From an uncultured Clostridia bacterium (GTDB lineage: Bacteria > Bacillota > Clostridia > Oscillospirales > Ruminococcaceae), in the NCBI GenBank assembly GCA_947385505.1, contig CANDLP010000026.1, positions 1-12,752 of the forward strand: a stretch of 12,752 nucleotides of DNA. Direction: 5' to 3'. Shown here piece after piece: positions 7,468 through 12,752 of this stretch (its first letter is position 1; every line of letters starts with the position of its first letter). Both the position numbers and the translations under genes were made by a program. The notes beneath the pieces are model-generated. The model was not told the origin of the DNA, searched no databases, and saw only the letters and a list, made by a program, of their open reading frames with translations.

Positions 7468-9726
7468 ATGGACAGTAATATAGGAAAAAAGCTTGACGGA
7501 AGGTATGAGCTGCTTGAGCTTATCGGCGTCGGCGGAATGGCGGACATATACAAAGCCAGAGATATAACCGAAGACAGGGTTGTTGCCGTAAAGATACTTA
7601 AAACCGAGTTTGCGGGCAGCGAAGACTTTATGCGCAGATTCAGAAATGAGTCCAAGGCAATCGCCCTTTTGTCACACCCGAACATAGTTAAAATTTACGA
7701 TGTGGGCTTTACCGAAAAGCTTCAGTTTATTGTGATGGAATATATTGACGGAATCAATCTTTCCGAGTATATATCAAAACAGGGCGTTCTTAAGTGGAAG
7801 GACGTGGTGCACTTTACCATGCAGATACTTAAGGCGCTTCAGCACGCCCATGACAGAGGAATAGTTCACCGTGATATCAAGCCCCAGAATGTGATGCTTT
7901 TATCGGACGGCACTATAAAGGTCATGGATTTCGGCATCGCCCGTTTTAACCGCGAGACCGACAAAACCATGTCCGAAAAGGCGATAGGTTCCGTTCACTA
8001 TATAAGCCCGGAACAGGCGAGAGGCGATGTTACCGACGAGAGAAGCGATATTTATTCCATAGGCATAATGATGTACGAGATGCTTACTGGCAAAAAGCCA
8101 TTTGACGGAGACAGTCCCGTTGCGATAGCTCTTATGCATATGCAGACTAATGCCAAAAAAATGTCTGAAATCAATAACTCAATACCTGAGGGGCTTGAAG
8201 AGATAACCGAAAAGGCAATGCAGAAGGAGCCTTCAAAGCGTTATCAGACAGCGGGAGAGATGATGAAGGATATAGAGGAGTTTAAGCAAAATCCGAGTAT
8301 TGTCTTTGAGTATAAATATTTTTCAACCGACGGCACCACCAAATATTTTGACAAGGTAACAGAGCCCGCCAAGAAAAGCTCCAAAAACGCTTCGGGAAAA
8401 AGCAACAATCATAAAGCCGCGCCCGCTGCCGCATCGTCGGGGCCTGTTGCGGCAAGGAGAGGCTATGCTCTAAAGCCGGATATCGAAGAAGAGGAAGAGC
8501 AGGAGGAATATGAGGAAGAGTACGACGACGAGGCAGCGCCCAGACGTTCGCCTTTGCTGTCCGTATTGTTCGCCGTAACCGCCGTGTTTGTTATCGTGGC
8601 GGCGTTTGTGGTGTATAAAGTCGTGGTGGATACTGTGCCCACACAGGAAAACACCAATATTGAAGAAGTTACCGTCCCGCTTTTTGTAGGACTTACCGAA
8701 GATGAACTCAGAAGCGAGTACGGTGATATATACAGGTTCCAGCTTACCAGAGAAAACGACAGCGCACCCGAAGGGGAGATTATATATCAAAGCGTAGGCG
8801 CCGGTTCCACTATAAAAATCACTCAGCAGATAACCGTTATCATAAGCTTGGGACCAAAGATGGAGGAGATAGACGACTTTACTTCCCGTCCCAAGAACGA
8901 GGCGAAAACGCAGCTTGAAGTGCGCGGCTTTAAAACCGAGATCGTTTCCATGGTCAACGATGATATCGCCCGCGACTGTGTGATCAAGACCGAGCCGCCC
9001 GCAAGAACCAGGGCGGAGGTTGGCACAAAAGTAGTTATATTCGTAAGCCAAGGACCTTCTCCCACCCTTACCGTTGTACCCAATTTTAAAAATCTTACCG
9101 AAGCCACCGCAAAACAGAATGCGGAACGCAACGACCTGGTTCCCCTCTTCGAGTATATTCCCAGCGAGGACGGAAGCGTTGAAAAGGGCAGAGTTATAAG
9201 CCAGAGCATAGAGCCGAATGAAAAAGTTGAGAAAAACACCGTAGTAACCATTTATGTATGCAACGGTGAAACACCGCAAAAGACCAGCAGCATTGATCTG
9301 CGCATAAACGACAGCGCAAGCGGCGAATACAGCTTTAAATATTATATAGACGGAGTTTTGCAGGAAGAGCTGACCGAAATAAGGGATATTTCCTTAAGCA
9401 AACAGATAAGCTGGGCAATTTCCGGAACGGGCGTTCACAGCTATGGCATTGTGGTGGAAAATACCGTTACCAAACAAAGCAAAACGCTTATAGAGCTTGA
9501 GGTAAACTTTGACACTGACCCTGTTGACAAACAGCCCAAGACCTTTAACGAAAATGTCTTTAAGGAGCTTCAGTCCGAATCGACGCAAACTTCGTCACAG
9601 GACAGCGCTTCGACTTCCTCGCCCGATCCCTTTGATTTTGATTCGGATTCAGAAACCTCCGGTCAGACCACCGAGCCGCTCACAATGCCTGAGACTCAGT
9701 CCGAGCAGCAAATAGGCGCTCTTTAA
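7468..9726 (+). CDS. prkC: Membrane Ser/Thr protein kinase with PASTA domains, PrkC (Stk1)
   Basis: Transmembrane Hanks-type kinase of 752 aa whose outer PASTA domains bind muropeptides and lipid II; it controls cell wall work and spore germination in relatives. Kinase domain 13-275: glycine loop GVGGMADIYKA (20-30), K42 in VAVKIL, HRDIKPQN (134-141, catalytic D136), DFG (154-156), activation loop with T164, T167, S169, then GSVHYISPEQARG. A Lys/Ala/Ser linker and a run rich in Glu/Asp (339-355) precede one membrane segment (363-388). Outside are three PASTA repeats (about 402-462, 464-530, 533-599), an Ig-like domain (about 606-682) as in B. subtilis PrkC, and a Ser/Thr/Asp/Glu-rich tail (692-752). 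GGCGG 7 nt before the ATG is a modest ribosome site. It is flanked by its phosphatase and by rsgA, whose homologue is a known PrkC substrate. Confidence 0.96.
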   Translation: MDSNIGKKLDGRYELLELIGVGGMADIYKARDITEDRVVAVKILKTEFAGSEDFMRRFRNESKAIALLSHPNIVKIYDVGFTEKLQFIVMEYIDGINLSEYISKQGVLKWKDVVHFTMQILKALQHAHDRGIVHRDIKPQNVMLLSDGTIKVMDFGIARFNRETDKTMSEKAIGSVHYISPEQARGDVTDERSDIYSIGIMMYEMLTGKKPFDGDSPVAIALMHMQTNAKKMSEINNSIPEGLEEITEKAMQKEPSKRYQTAGEMMKDIEEFKQNPSIVFEYKYFSTDGTTKYFDKVTEPAKKSSKNASGKSNNHKAAPAAASSGPVAARRGYALKPDIEEEEEQEEYEEEYDDEAAPRRSPLLSVLFAVTAVFVIVAAFVVYKVVVDTVPTQENTNIEEVTVPLFVGLTEDELRSEYGDIYRFQLTRENDSAPEGEIIYQSVGAGSTIKITQQITVIISLGPKMEEIDDFTSRPKNEAKTQLEVRGFKTEIVSMVNDDIARDCVIKTEPPARTRAEVGTKVVIFVSQGPSPTLTVVPNFKNLTEATAKQNAERNDLVPLFEYIPSEDGSVEKGRVISQSIEPNEKVEKNTVVTIYVCNGETPQKTSSIDLRINDSASGEYSFKYYIDGVLQEELTEIRDISLSKQISWAISGTGVHSYGIVVENTVTKQSKTLIELEVNFDTDPVDKQPKTFNENVFKELQSESTQTSSQDSASTSSPDPFDFDSDSETSGQTTEPLTMPETQSEQQIGAL

Positions 9727-9753
9727 TAAGGGATCGAAAAAGGAAATGTATTT

Positions 9754-9769
9754 CCGTAAAAAATTACGG
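9754..9769. repeat. Short hairpin in the prkC-rsgA gap
   Basis: CCGTAA and TTACGG enclose AAAA (6-bp stem). The downstream sequence TCGGTATAAAG lacks a T-tract, so it is not a terminator. It falls between TTTCCG (9751-9756) and TATAAA (9774-9779), which are 17 nt apart and could be a poor promoter. No function can be assigned. Confidence 0.3.
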
Positions 9770-9823
9770 TCGGTATAAAGATAACAGCTATATTACAAAC
9801 AGTTGTTTATATGTACCGATAAA

Positions 9824-9828
9824 AGGAG
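9824..9828 (+). promoter_or_regulatory. Ribosome binding site that fixes the rsgA TTG start
   Basis: AGGAG within AAAAGGAGAAG, 7 nt upstream of TTG 9836. It is the only strong Shine-Dalgarno near the 5' end of rsgA and lies downstream of the alternative TTG at 9803, ruling that one out. Confidence 0.8.
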
Positions 9829-9835
9829 AAGAAGC

Positions 9836-10714
9836 TTGTCAAAGGAAAACAGGATAATAGGCGTCAGCGGAGGCCTTTACACTGTGGAAACCCCTTCGGG
9901 TACGGTTCAGGCCAAATCAAGAGGAGTATTTCGTCTGAACGGAATAAAACCGGTTACGGGGGATTATGTTAAGTTACAGTTTGAGGACAATACGGATACG
10001 GTAATAACCGACGTTCTCACAAGAAGGAACGAGATAATACGCCCTCCCCTTGCCAACATCGACATAACGGTTCTTGTGGTTTCCTCCTGTGAACCGCCGC
10101 CCAACCTTTTTATTTTGGATAAGCTCACAGCGATTTTTGAAAGCAAGGGAATAGAAACCGTATTTGCGTTTACAAAAATCGATCTGGCACAGGCGGAGAA
10201 GTATGCCCGAATATACTCGGATATAGGCTATAAAACCTTTATGGTTGACAATACGGGCGGATCTGGCTCAGAAAGCCTGAGCAACTATCTCAGAGGAAAA
10301 ACCTCCGCCCTTATAGGGAATACGGGAGTGGGCAAATCCAGCCTTATGAAATACATTGCTCCAATAGCCGAGCATAAAACATCAGAAATAAGCAAAAAGC
10401 TTGGCAGAGGAAAGCACACTACCAGAGAAGTGAAGCTTTACCGACCGTATGGTGACACTTATATAGCGGATACTCCCGGTTTTTCAACCGTTGAGGTCAG
10501 CAGGTACGGGGTTATCCCTTCAGATGAGGTGGCGGATTGTTTTCGTGAATTTAAAGAGTATACCGATAAGTGCCGCTTCAAGGACTGCGCCCATATAAAA
10601 GAGGACAGCTGCGCGGTAAGAGAAGCGGTAAAAACGGGGAATATCGCTGCATCAAGACATGAAAGCTATTGCAGGATATACGGGGAGACATTAAAAAAAG
10701 AACGGGAATATTGA
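9836..10714 (+). CDS. rsgA: Ribosome small-subunit-dependent GTPase RsgA (CpgA/YloQ), TTG start
   Basis: Circularly permuted GTPase that checks late 30S subunit assembly. The product is 292 aa. An N-terminal OB fold (about 1-65, with GDYVKLQ) is followed by the GTPase motifs in permuted order: G4 TKID (113-116), G1 GNTGVGKSS (161-169), G2 region GRGKHTTREV (190-199) and G3 DTPGFS (212-217). The C-terminal zinc site has the family spacing C246-x4-C251-x-H253-x5-C259. TTG 9836 is chosen from the AGGAG at ideal distance and from family alignment (product starts MSKENRIIGVSGG). prpC-prkC-rsgA is a conserved cluster. The usual followers rpe and thiN are absent; a hairpin closes the unit instead. 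Confidence 0.95.
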   Translation: MSKENRIIGVSGGLYTVETPSGTVQAKSRGVFRLNGIKPVTGDYVKLQFEDNTDTVITDVLTRRNEIIRPPLANIDITVLVVSSCEPPPNLFILDKLTAIFESKGIETVFAFTKIDLAQAEKYARIYSDIGYKTFMVDNTGGSGSESLSNYLRGKTSALIGNTGVGKSSLMKYIAPIAEHKTSEISKKLGRGKHTTREVKLYRPYGDTYIADTPGFSTVEVSRYGVIPSDEVADCFREFKEYTDKCRFKDCAHIKEDSCAVREAVKTGNIAASRHESYCRIYGETLKKEREY

Positions 10715-10743
10715 ACTGTAAAAATCAAACTGATTATGATATT

Positions 10744-10787
10744 TTCAAGCGCAGCGTTAAAAAGCTGCGCTTGAATGCTGTCTTATT
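10744..10787 (+). terminator. Likely intrinsic terminator after rsgA
   Basis: A perfect 12-bp stem, 10744-10755 with 10764-10775, GC-rich in the middle (AAGCGCAGC/GCTGCGCTT), 8-nt loop GTTAAAAA, starting 29 nt after the rsgA stop. The downstream tract TGCTGTCTTATT has only scattered T's, so release may be partial. Read on the minus strand there is no T-run. Confidence 0.55.
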
Positions 10788-10825
10788 AAAAATAGCATTG
10801 CGTGATATATTTATACTGTTTCCGC

Positions 10826-10854
10826 TTTAAAAATAGACAAAGTCTATTTTTAAA
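10826..10854. repeat. 29-nt palindrome, copy 1
   Basis: Arms of 13 nt (TTTAAAAATAGAC and its exact complement) around loop AAA. Bases 10825 and 10855 add a C-G pair. The same 29-nt design recurs at 10953-10981. No terminator-type T-tract follows. Confidence 0.8.
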
Positions 10855-10900
10855 GATTACGCAAAGCGGCATGCGGCAATAGCCGCCGAAAAGAAAGTTA

Positions 10901-10995
10901 AATACTGATTTCACCAAAATCTAAGATTTTGGCTGCCGACCGAAGATTGGCGTTTAAATATAGATGTTGTCTATATTTAAACAGAAATTAGTATT
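10901..10995 (+). other. Possible structured RNA or cruciform: four-way junction
   Basis: P1: 10901-10912 pairs with 10984-10995 (12 bp, one G-U). Inside it are three hairpins almost without linkers: P2 10914-10932 (CCAAAATCT, central A, AGATTTTGG), P3 10935-10951 (GCCGA/TTGGC, five pairs with one G-U, and a 7-nt loop) and P4 10952-10982 (13-bp arms, loop TGTTG). Unpaired junction bases are only 10913, 10933-10934 and 10983. A T-rich stretch, TATTGTTTTTATTTT, follows P1 on the + strand and could help release a transcript. It is not a tRNA: there is no TPsiC or anticodon-arm signature and the arm lengths are wrong. Strand is a guess from the T-rich flank. Confidence 0.4.
10953..10981. repeat. 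29-nt palindrome, copy 2 (compensatory change against copy 1)
   Basis: Same length and layout as copy 1 at 10826-10854, with 23 of 29 positions identical. The one change within the arms (position 7 A to T) is matched by the paired change (position 23 T to A). Position 13 C to T turns a C-G into a T-G wobble. The remaining differences are the three loop bases. It is the P4 arm of the four-way junction. Confidence 0.8.
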
Positions 10996-11096
10996 ATATT
11001 GTTTTTATTTTAGGATTTACAGCAATTCAAAAATAATAACAATTAACTTGTCAATTGAAAAGTTTTTTTGGATTTCTGCGGTATTAAAATTTACTA

Positions 11097-11125
11097 TTGC
11101 TAAAAATATCTTTTTATAGTATAAT
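11097..11125 (+). promoter_or_regulatory. Predicted sigma-A promoter for the ECF sigma operon
   Basis: TTGCTA (11097-11102), 17-nt spacer, perfect TATAAT (11120-11125). Transcripts would start near 11132 and leave a leader of about 83 nt. I looked for an ECF-type AAC/CGT pair that would indicate autoregulation and found no convincing one. Confidence 0.6.
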
Positions 11126-11133
11126 TTAATTAA

Positions 11134-11163
11134 GGGCTATCTGAAAAAATTTTCCTAAAGCCC
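11134..11163 (+). other. Stem-loop at the very 5' end of the sigma operon leader
   Basis: GGGCT (11134-11138) pairs with AGCCC (11159-11163). Inside, GAAAA (11143-11147) pairs with TTTTC (11150-11154). It begins 2-3 nt after the predicted transcript start, so it could protect the mRNA 5' end or be regulatory. It is small and may be fortuitous. Confidence 0.3.
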
Positions 11164-11214
11164 CGACAAAAAAGAAGATATAATCGTTATACTTATGAAA
11201 GGAGAAAATCTCGG

Positions 11215-11709
11215 ATGTCAGAAGCTTATATGCGACCCGACGAGGATTTTGAAGCCTTTTATTTAAAATATTACAAATTTGTTTACCGCGTTTGTTTTAT
11301 ATACATGAAAAACAGCTTTGATTCAGAGGACTGCACCGAAGACGTATTCGCTAAGGTTCTCAGCGGAAAATACAGCTTTAACGGTGAAGAACACGAGAAA
11401 AAGTGGCTTTCCGTCACCGCTATGAATTTGTGCAAGGATAAGCTTAAGAGTAAATGGAGGAAAAGTGTTGTCTCGCTTGATCAATGTGAAGAGATAAGCG
11501 CCGAAGGCGGATTTGAGATAGACGAAACCTTAAAGAAAGTAATGACGCTGCCCAATAAATACAAGGACGTAATTTATTTATATTATTATATGGGTTATAA
11601 AACAGAGGAAATAGCAAAAATGCTGCGTAAGCCTTCCTCTACGGTAAGAAACCATATGCGGGAGGCAAGAGAACTGCTGAAAAGAAAGATAGGAGGTGAA
11701 CAGAAGTGA
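11215..11709 (+). CDS. ECF-type RNA polymerase sigma factor (sigma-70 family)
   Basis: Alternative sigma factor of 164 aa that redirects RNA polymerase, probably in response to an envelope signal passed by the overlapping downstream gene. Region 2 is at about 11-75 (FEAFYLKYYKFVYRVCFIYM, then DSEDCTEDVFAKVL, the -10 recognition helix region). Region 4 is at about 109-159 (LPNKYKDVIYLYYYMGYKTEEIA, helix-turn-helix KPSSTVRNHMREARELLK). There is no region 1 or 3, which defines the ECF class. AAAGGAG at 11198-11204 lies 10 nt before the ATG. The stop overlaps the next start (GTGA), the usual arrangement for a sigma/anti-sigma pair. I cannot name the ECF subgroup or its regulon. Confidence 0.92.
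   Translation: MSEAYMRPDEDFEAFYLKYYKFVYRVCFIYMKNSFDSEDCTEDVFAKVLSGKYSFNGEEHEKKWLSVTAMNLCKDKLKSKWRKSVVSLDQCEEISAEGGFEIDETLKKVMTLPNKYKDVIYLYYYMGYKTEEIAKMLRKPSSTVRNHMREARELLKRKIGGEQK
11691..11699 (+). promoter_or_regulatory. Consensus Shine-Dalgarno for the GTG start of the anti-sigma candidate
   Basis: AGGAGGTGA, complementary to the 16S rRNA 3' end over nine bases, 6 nt before GTG 11706 and inside the sigma gene. It settles the GTG start and predicts high translation of the second gene, sensible if it must match or exceed the sigma factor. Confidence 0.85.
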
Positions 11710-12545
11710 CCAAGGAAAAAATAGCTGCCGCTATTGACAAGATAGCGCCGGACAAAGACGCGGAAAAAAGAATGTATGAAAATATATTGAAAAAAGCCGA
11801 ATGTACCGGTTCAAAATTCAAGGCTATAAGAATAATAAAGCCGGCTGTTTCCACGGCCGCCTGTGTTTGCCTTGTTGCGGCTGCCGCCGTTTTTCTCCAT
11901 ATGCAGGTTAATAATACCGGCAGCTTTTCGGGCAGTGATATGGAAAGCGCGGTCTTTGACGGTGTGGGAAACGACGTTGCAGTCGTACTTACCACCACTT
12001 TACCCGGCTTTATTCCAAATGAAGAGGAAATCGAATTTGAAGCCTGCGAAACTGCGGCTGCCGCTAACGGAGCCGAGGAAGGACAGGAAAAATTTGCTGA
12101 CTATATGAATGGCAATTCGTATGAGGAGCCGAATTCGGAATCGGAATCTGAACCGGAGAAAGTGTTAACCGGCACTGTTATTTCCGAATCGGCGGCGCTT
12201 ATATTTAATATACCGGAAGGAGCGCAGAATGTTTTTGACAGCGGTACGGCAAATATGCAGACGGGAGAGTTTATTTTTGGTGAGCATTGCTATTCCTTTT
12301 CCGTTTCGGAGCCTGAGGAGGATTCGGGTATTGTTTTGATAAACGAAGATAATTTGACAGAGAAGGAAGCGATTTTGAATTATTCCGAAGTCAACGCGGT
12401 TTTGTACAGTTTTGAAAGCGAGGGTACGGTTGCATATAAGGTTTGCTGGGAAAACGGGGAGCATATGTTTTCTTTGATTAACAGCGACGGAGCGGACAAA
12501 AAGGATTTAATTAACATTTTTGCGAAAGCTGTTGAGATAAACTGA
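11706..12545 (+). CDS. Single-pass membrane protein, probable anti-sigma factor (GTG start)
   Basis: The 279-aa protein has a charged N-terminal cytoplasmic part (1-45; KIAAAIDKIAPDKDAEKRMYENILKKA), one hydrophobic segment (about 47-65, SAAC-type TAACVCLVAAAAVFL) and an outer domain. The outer part begins with a long acidic, Ala/Ser/Glu-rich linker (105-152) and ends in a folded-looking domain (153-279). The zinc anti-sigma motif HxxxCxxC is absent from the N-terminus. The anti-sigma role is inferred from the 4-nt overlap with the ECF gene, the topology and the short helical N-terminus typical of clostridial membrane anti-sigmas; I do not recognise the outer domain. The outer cysteines (114, 195, 247) could form a disulfide. 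A terminator follows the stop by 4 nt. Confidence 0.7.
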   Translation: MTKEKIAAAIDKIAPDKDAEKRMYENILKKAECTGSKFKAIRIIKPAVSTAACVCLVAAAAVFLHMQVNNTGSFSGSDMESAVFDGVGNDVAVVLTTTLPGFIPNEEEIEFEACETAAAANGAEEGQEKFADYMNGNSYEEPNSESESEPEKVLTGTVISESAALIFNIPEGAQNVFDSGTANMQTGEFIFGEHCYSFSVSEPEEDSGIVLINEDNLTEKEAILNYSEVNAVLYSFESEGTVAYKVCWENGEHMFSLINSDGADKKDLINIFAKAVEIN

Positions 12546-12549
12546 AAGT

Positions 12550-12589
12550 AAAAAAATTCGATGAAGCTGCGGCTTCATCGAATTTTTTT
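12550..12589. terminator. Strong bidirectional intrinsic terminator shared by the sigma operon and spoVM
   Basis: A perfect 18-bp stem (12550-12567 with 12572-12589) with loop TGCG. It has seven A's at the left foot and seven T's at the right foot, followed by A and seven more T's. It therefore works in both directions. It begins 4 nt after the stop of the anti-sigma candidate and lies 9 nt beyond the spoVM stop. Confidence 0.93.
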
Positions 12590-12598
12590 ATTTTTTTC

Positions 12599-12682
12599 TC
12601 AGCTCTGGTTTTTTTTAATTCCAAAAAAAAGTCTTAAAAATCCTGCCAAAAATTTCGGGCTCTTCACTACCACAATTTTCAT
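12599..12682 (-). CDS. spoVM: Stage V sporulation protein SpoVM (27 aa)
   Basis: This is a tiny amphipathic peptide that recognises the convex curvature of the forespore membrane, anchors SpoIVA and so nucleates the spore coat; it is also known as an FtsH inhibitor/substrate. The product begins MKIVVVKSPKFLAGF and continues with LRLFFGIKK and a short tail. It aligns without gaps to B. subtilis SpoVM (26 aa, MKFYTIKLPKFLGGI...): same length class, P9 conserved, PKFL shared, Gly at 14, Arg at 17, Gly at 21, and a basic tail. GTGAGG (complement of 12688-12693) is 5 nt upstream of the ATG. Position supports it: spoVM lies just beyond the prpC-prkC-rsgA cluster in Bacillus. It is too short for ordinary ORF calling. 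In B. subtilis it is sporulation-expressed; I could not identify a sigma-E promoter with confidence. Confidence 0.88.
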   Translation of the reverse strand: MKIVVVKSPKFLAGFLRLFFGIKKNQS

Positions 12683-12687
12683 ATGTA

Positions 12688-12693
12688 CCTCAC
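12688..12693 (-). promoter_or_regulatory. Ribosome binding site of spoVM
   Basis: The minus strand reads GTGAGG, five bases before the spoVM ATG. It supports translation of this 27-codon gene. Confidence 0.65.
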
Positions 12694-12696
12694 TTT

Positions 12697-12752
12697 CTTA
12701 TACTAATAACCATTTGAATTGTGGATAATACTAATCCCTTTTTGAACTGTGG
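12697..12752 (-). repeat. Imperfect tandem repeat (2 x 28 bp) upstream of spoVM
   Basis: On the minus strand, 12752-12725 and 12724-12697 are adjacent 28-nt units identical at 21 positions. The conserved blocks are CCACA, TTCAAA and ATTAGTAT, each at the same place in both units. The pair ends 14 nt before the spoVM start codon, so it occupies the promoter region. The inner unit ends in TATAAG, with TCCACA 17 nt further upstream as a poor -35. The repeat may continue past the window edge. Confidence 0.6.

Larger units (their letters stand above)
10795..10995. repeat. Dense inverted-repeat region (two multi-hairpin modules) in a gene-free stretch
   Basis: This fills most of the 500-nt gap between rsgA and the sigma factor gene (10715-11214). 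Module 1: 10795-10806 pairs with 10856-10867 (11 of 12 positions, one G-U, one A-A mismatch) around the 29-nt palindrome at 10826-10854. A small GC hairpin follows (GCGGC 10873-10877 / GCCGC 10882-10886, loop AATA). Module 2 (10901-10995) folds as a four-way junction. CCGCTTT (10822-10828) can also pair with AAAGCGG (10863-10869), an alternative to part of module 1. I see no ORF with a ribosome site here. It may be a structured RNA or a palindromic dispersed element; the sequence alone does not decide. Confidence 0.6.

Noticed and set aside
8470..9279. Antisense ORF of 269 codons on the minus strand inside prkC
   Set aside because: It lies wholly over the PASTA-coding part of prkC, its composition (runs of Tyr, Gly, Phe) is what the complement of this coding sequence gives, and it has no ribosome site or recognisable motif.
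10901..10995. The cloverleaf-like fold as a tRNA
   Set aside because: Arm lengths (12-bp closing helix, 13-bp last arm) and the lack of D-loop, anticodon and TPsiC consensus bases exclude a tRNA.
10795..10995. CRISPR array
   Set aside because: Only two copies of a palindrome, about 98 nt apart, with no regular short spacers and no cas gene.
11179..11184. A second TATAAT just before the sigma factor gene as an additional promoter
   Set aside because: No -35-like hexamer 16-18 nt upstream (TAAAGC at that place).

Overview
The window looks like a chromosomal segment of a spore-forming, moderately AT-rich member of the Clostridia, probably near the Ruminococcaceae/Oscillospiraceae. That placement is inferred from gene content, gene order and protein character, not from a marker gene. 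Ten of the eleven recognisable protein genes on the + strand are intact. The first (priA) is cut by the left edge. One very short gene on the minus strand near the right edge reads as spoVM, which supports endospore formation.

Left and middle (1-10714) carry the conserved Firmicutes block priA - def - fmt - membrane zinc metallopeptidase - rsmB - rlmN - TIGR04076-type small protein - prpC - prkC - rsgA. Its genes serve replication restart (PriA), N-formylation and deformylation of proteins (Fmt, Def), rRNA methylation (RsmB on 16S, RlmN on 23S and tRNA), a Ser/Thr kinase-phosphatase pair that senses muropeptides (PrkC, PrpC) and 30S maturation (RsgA). Spacing suggests several transcription units: a good extended -10 promoter before def, a perfect TTGACA -35 before prpC, and weaker candidates before the metallopeptidase and rsmB. 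rsmB and rlmN are tightly coupled (2 nt gap). rlmN and rsgA use TTG starts.

Right part (10715-12752) departs from the usual layout. In Bacillus and many Clostridia rsgA is followed by rpe, thiN and then spoVM/rpmB. Here rsgA is followed by a hairpin, then a 500-base gene-free stretch dense in long inverted repeats, then an ECF sigma factor and an overlapping single-pass membrane protein that is probably its anti-sigma factor. A strong bidirectional terminator comes next, then spoVM reading back toward it. The 10795-10995 stretch holds two 29-nt palindromes that differ by a compensatory base-pair change. The second lies inside what folds on paper as a compact four-way junction. This is the least explained part of the window and the best candidate for an undescribed structured RNA or a palindromic mobile repeat.
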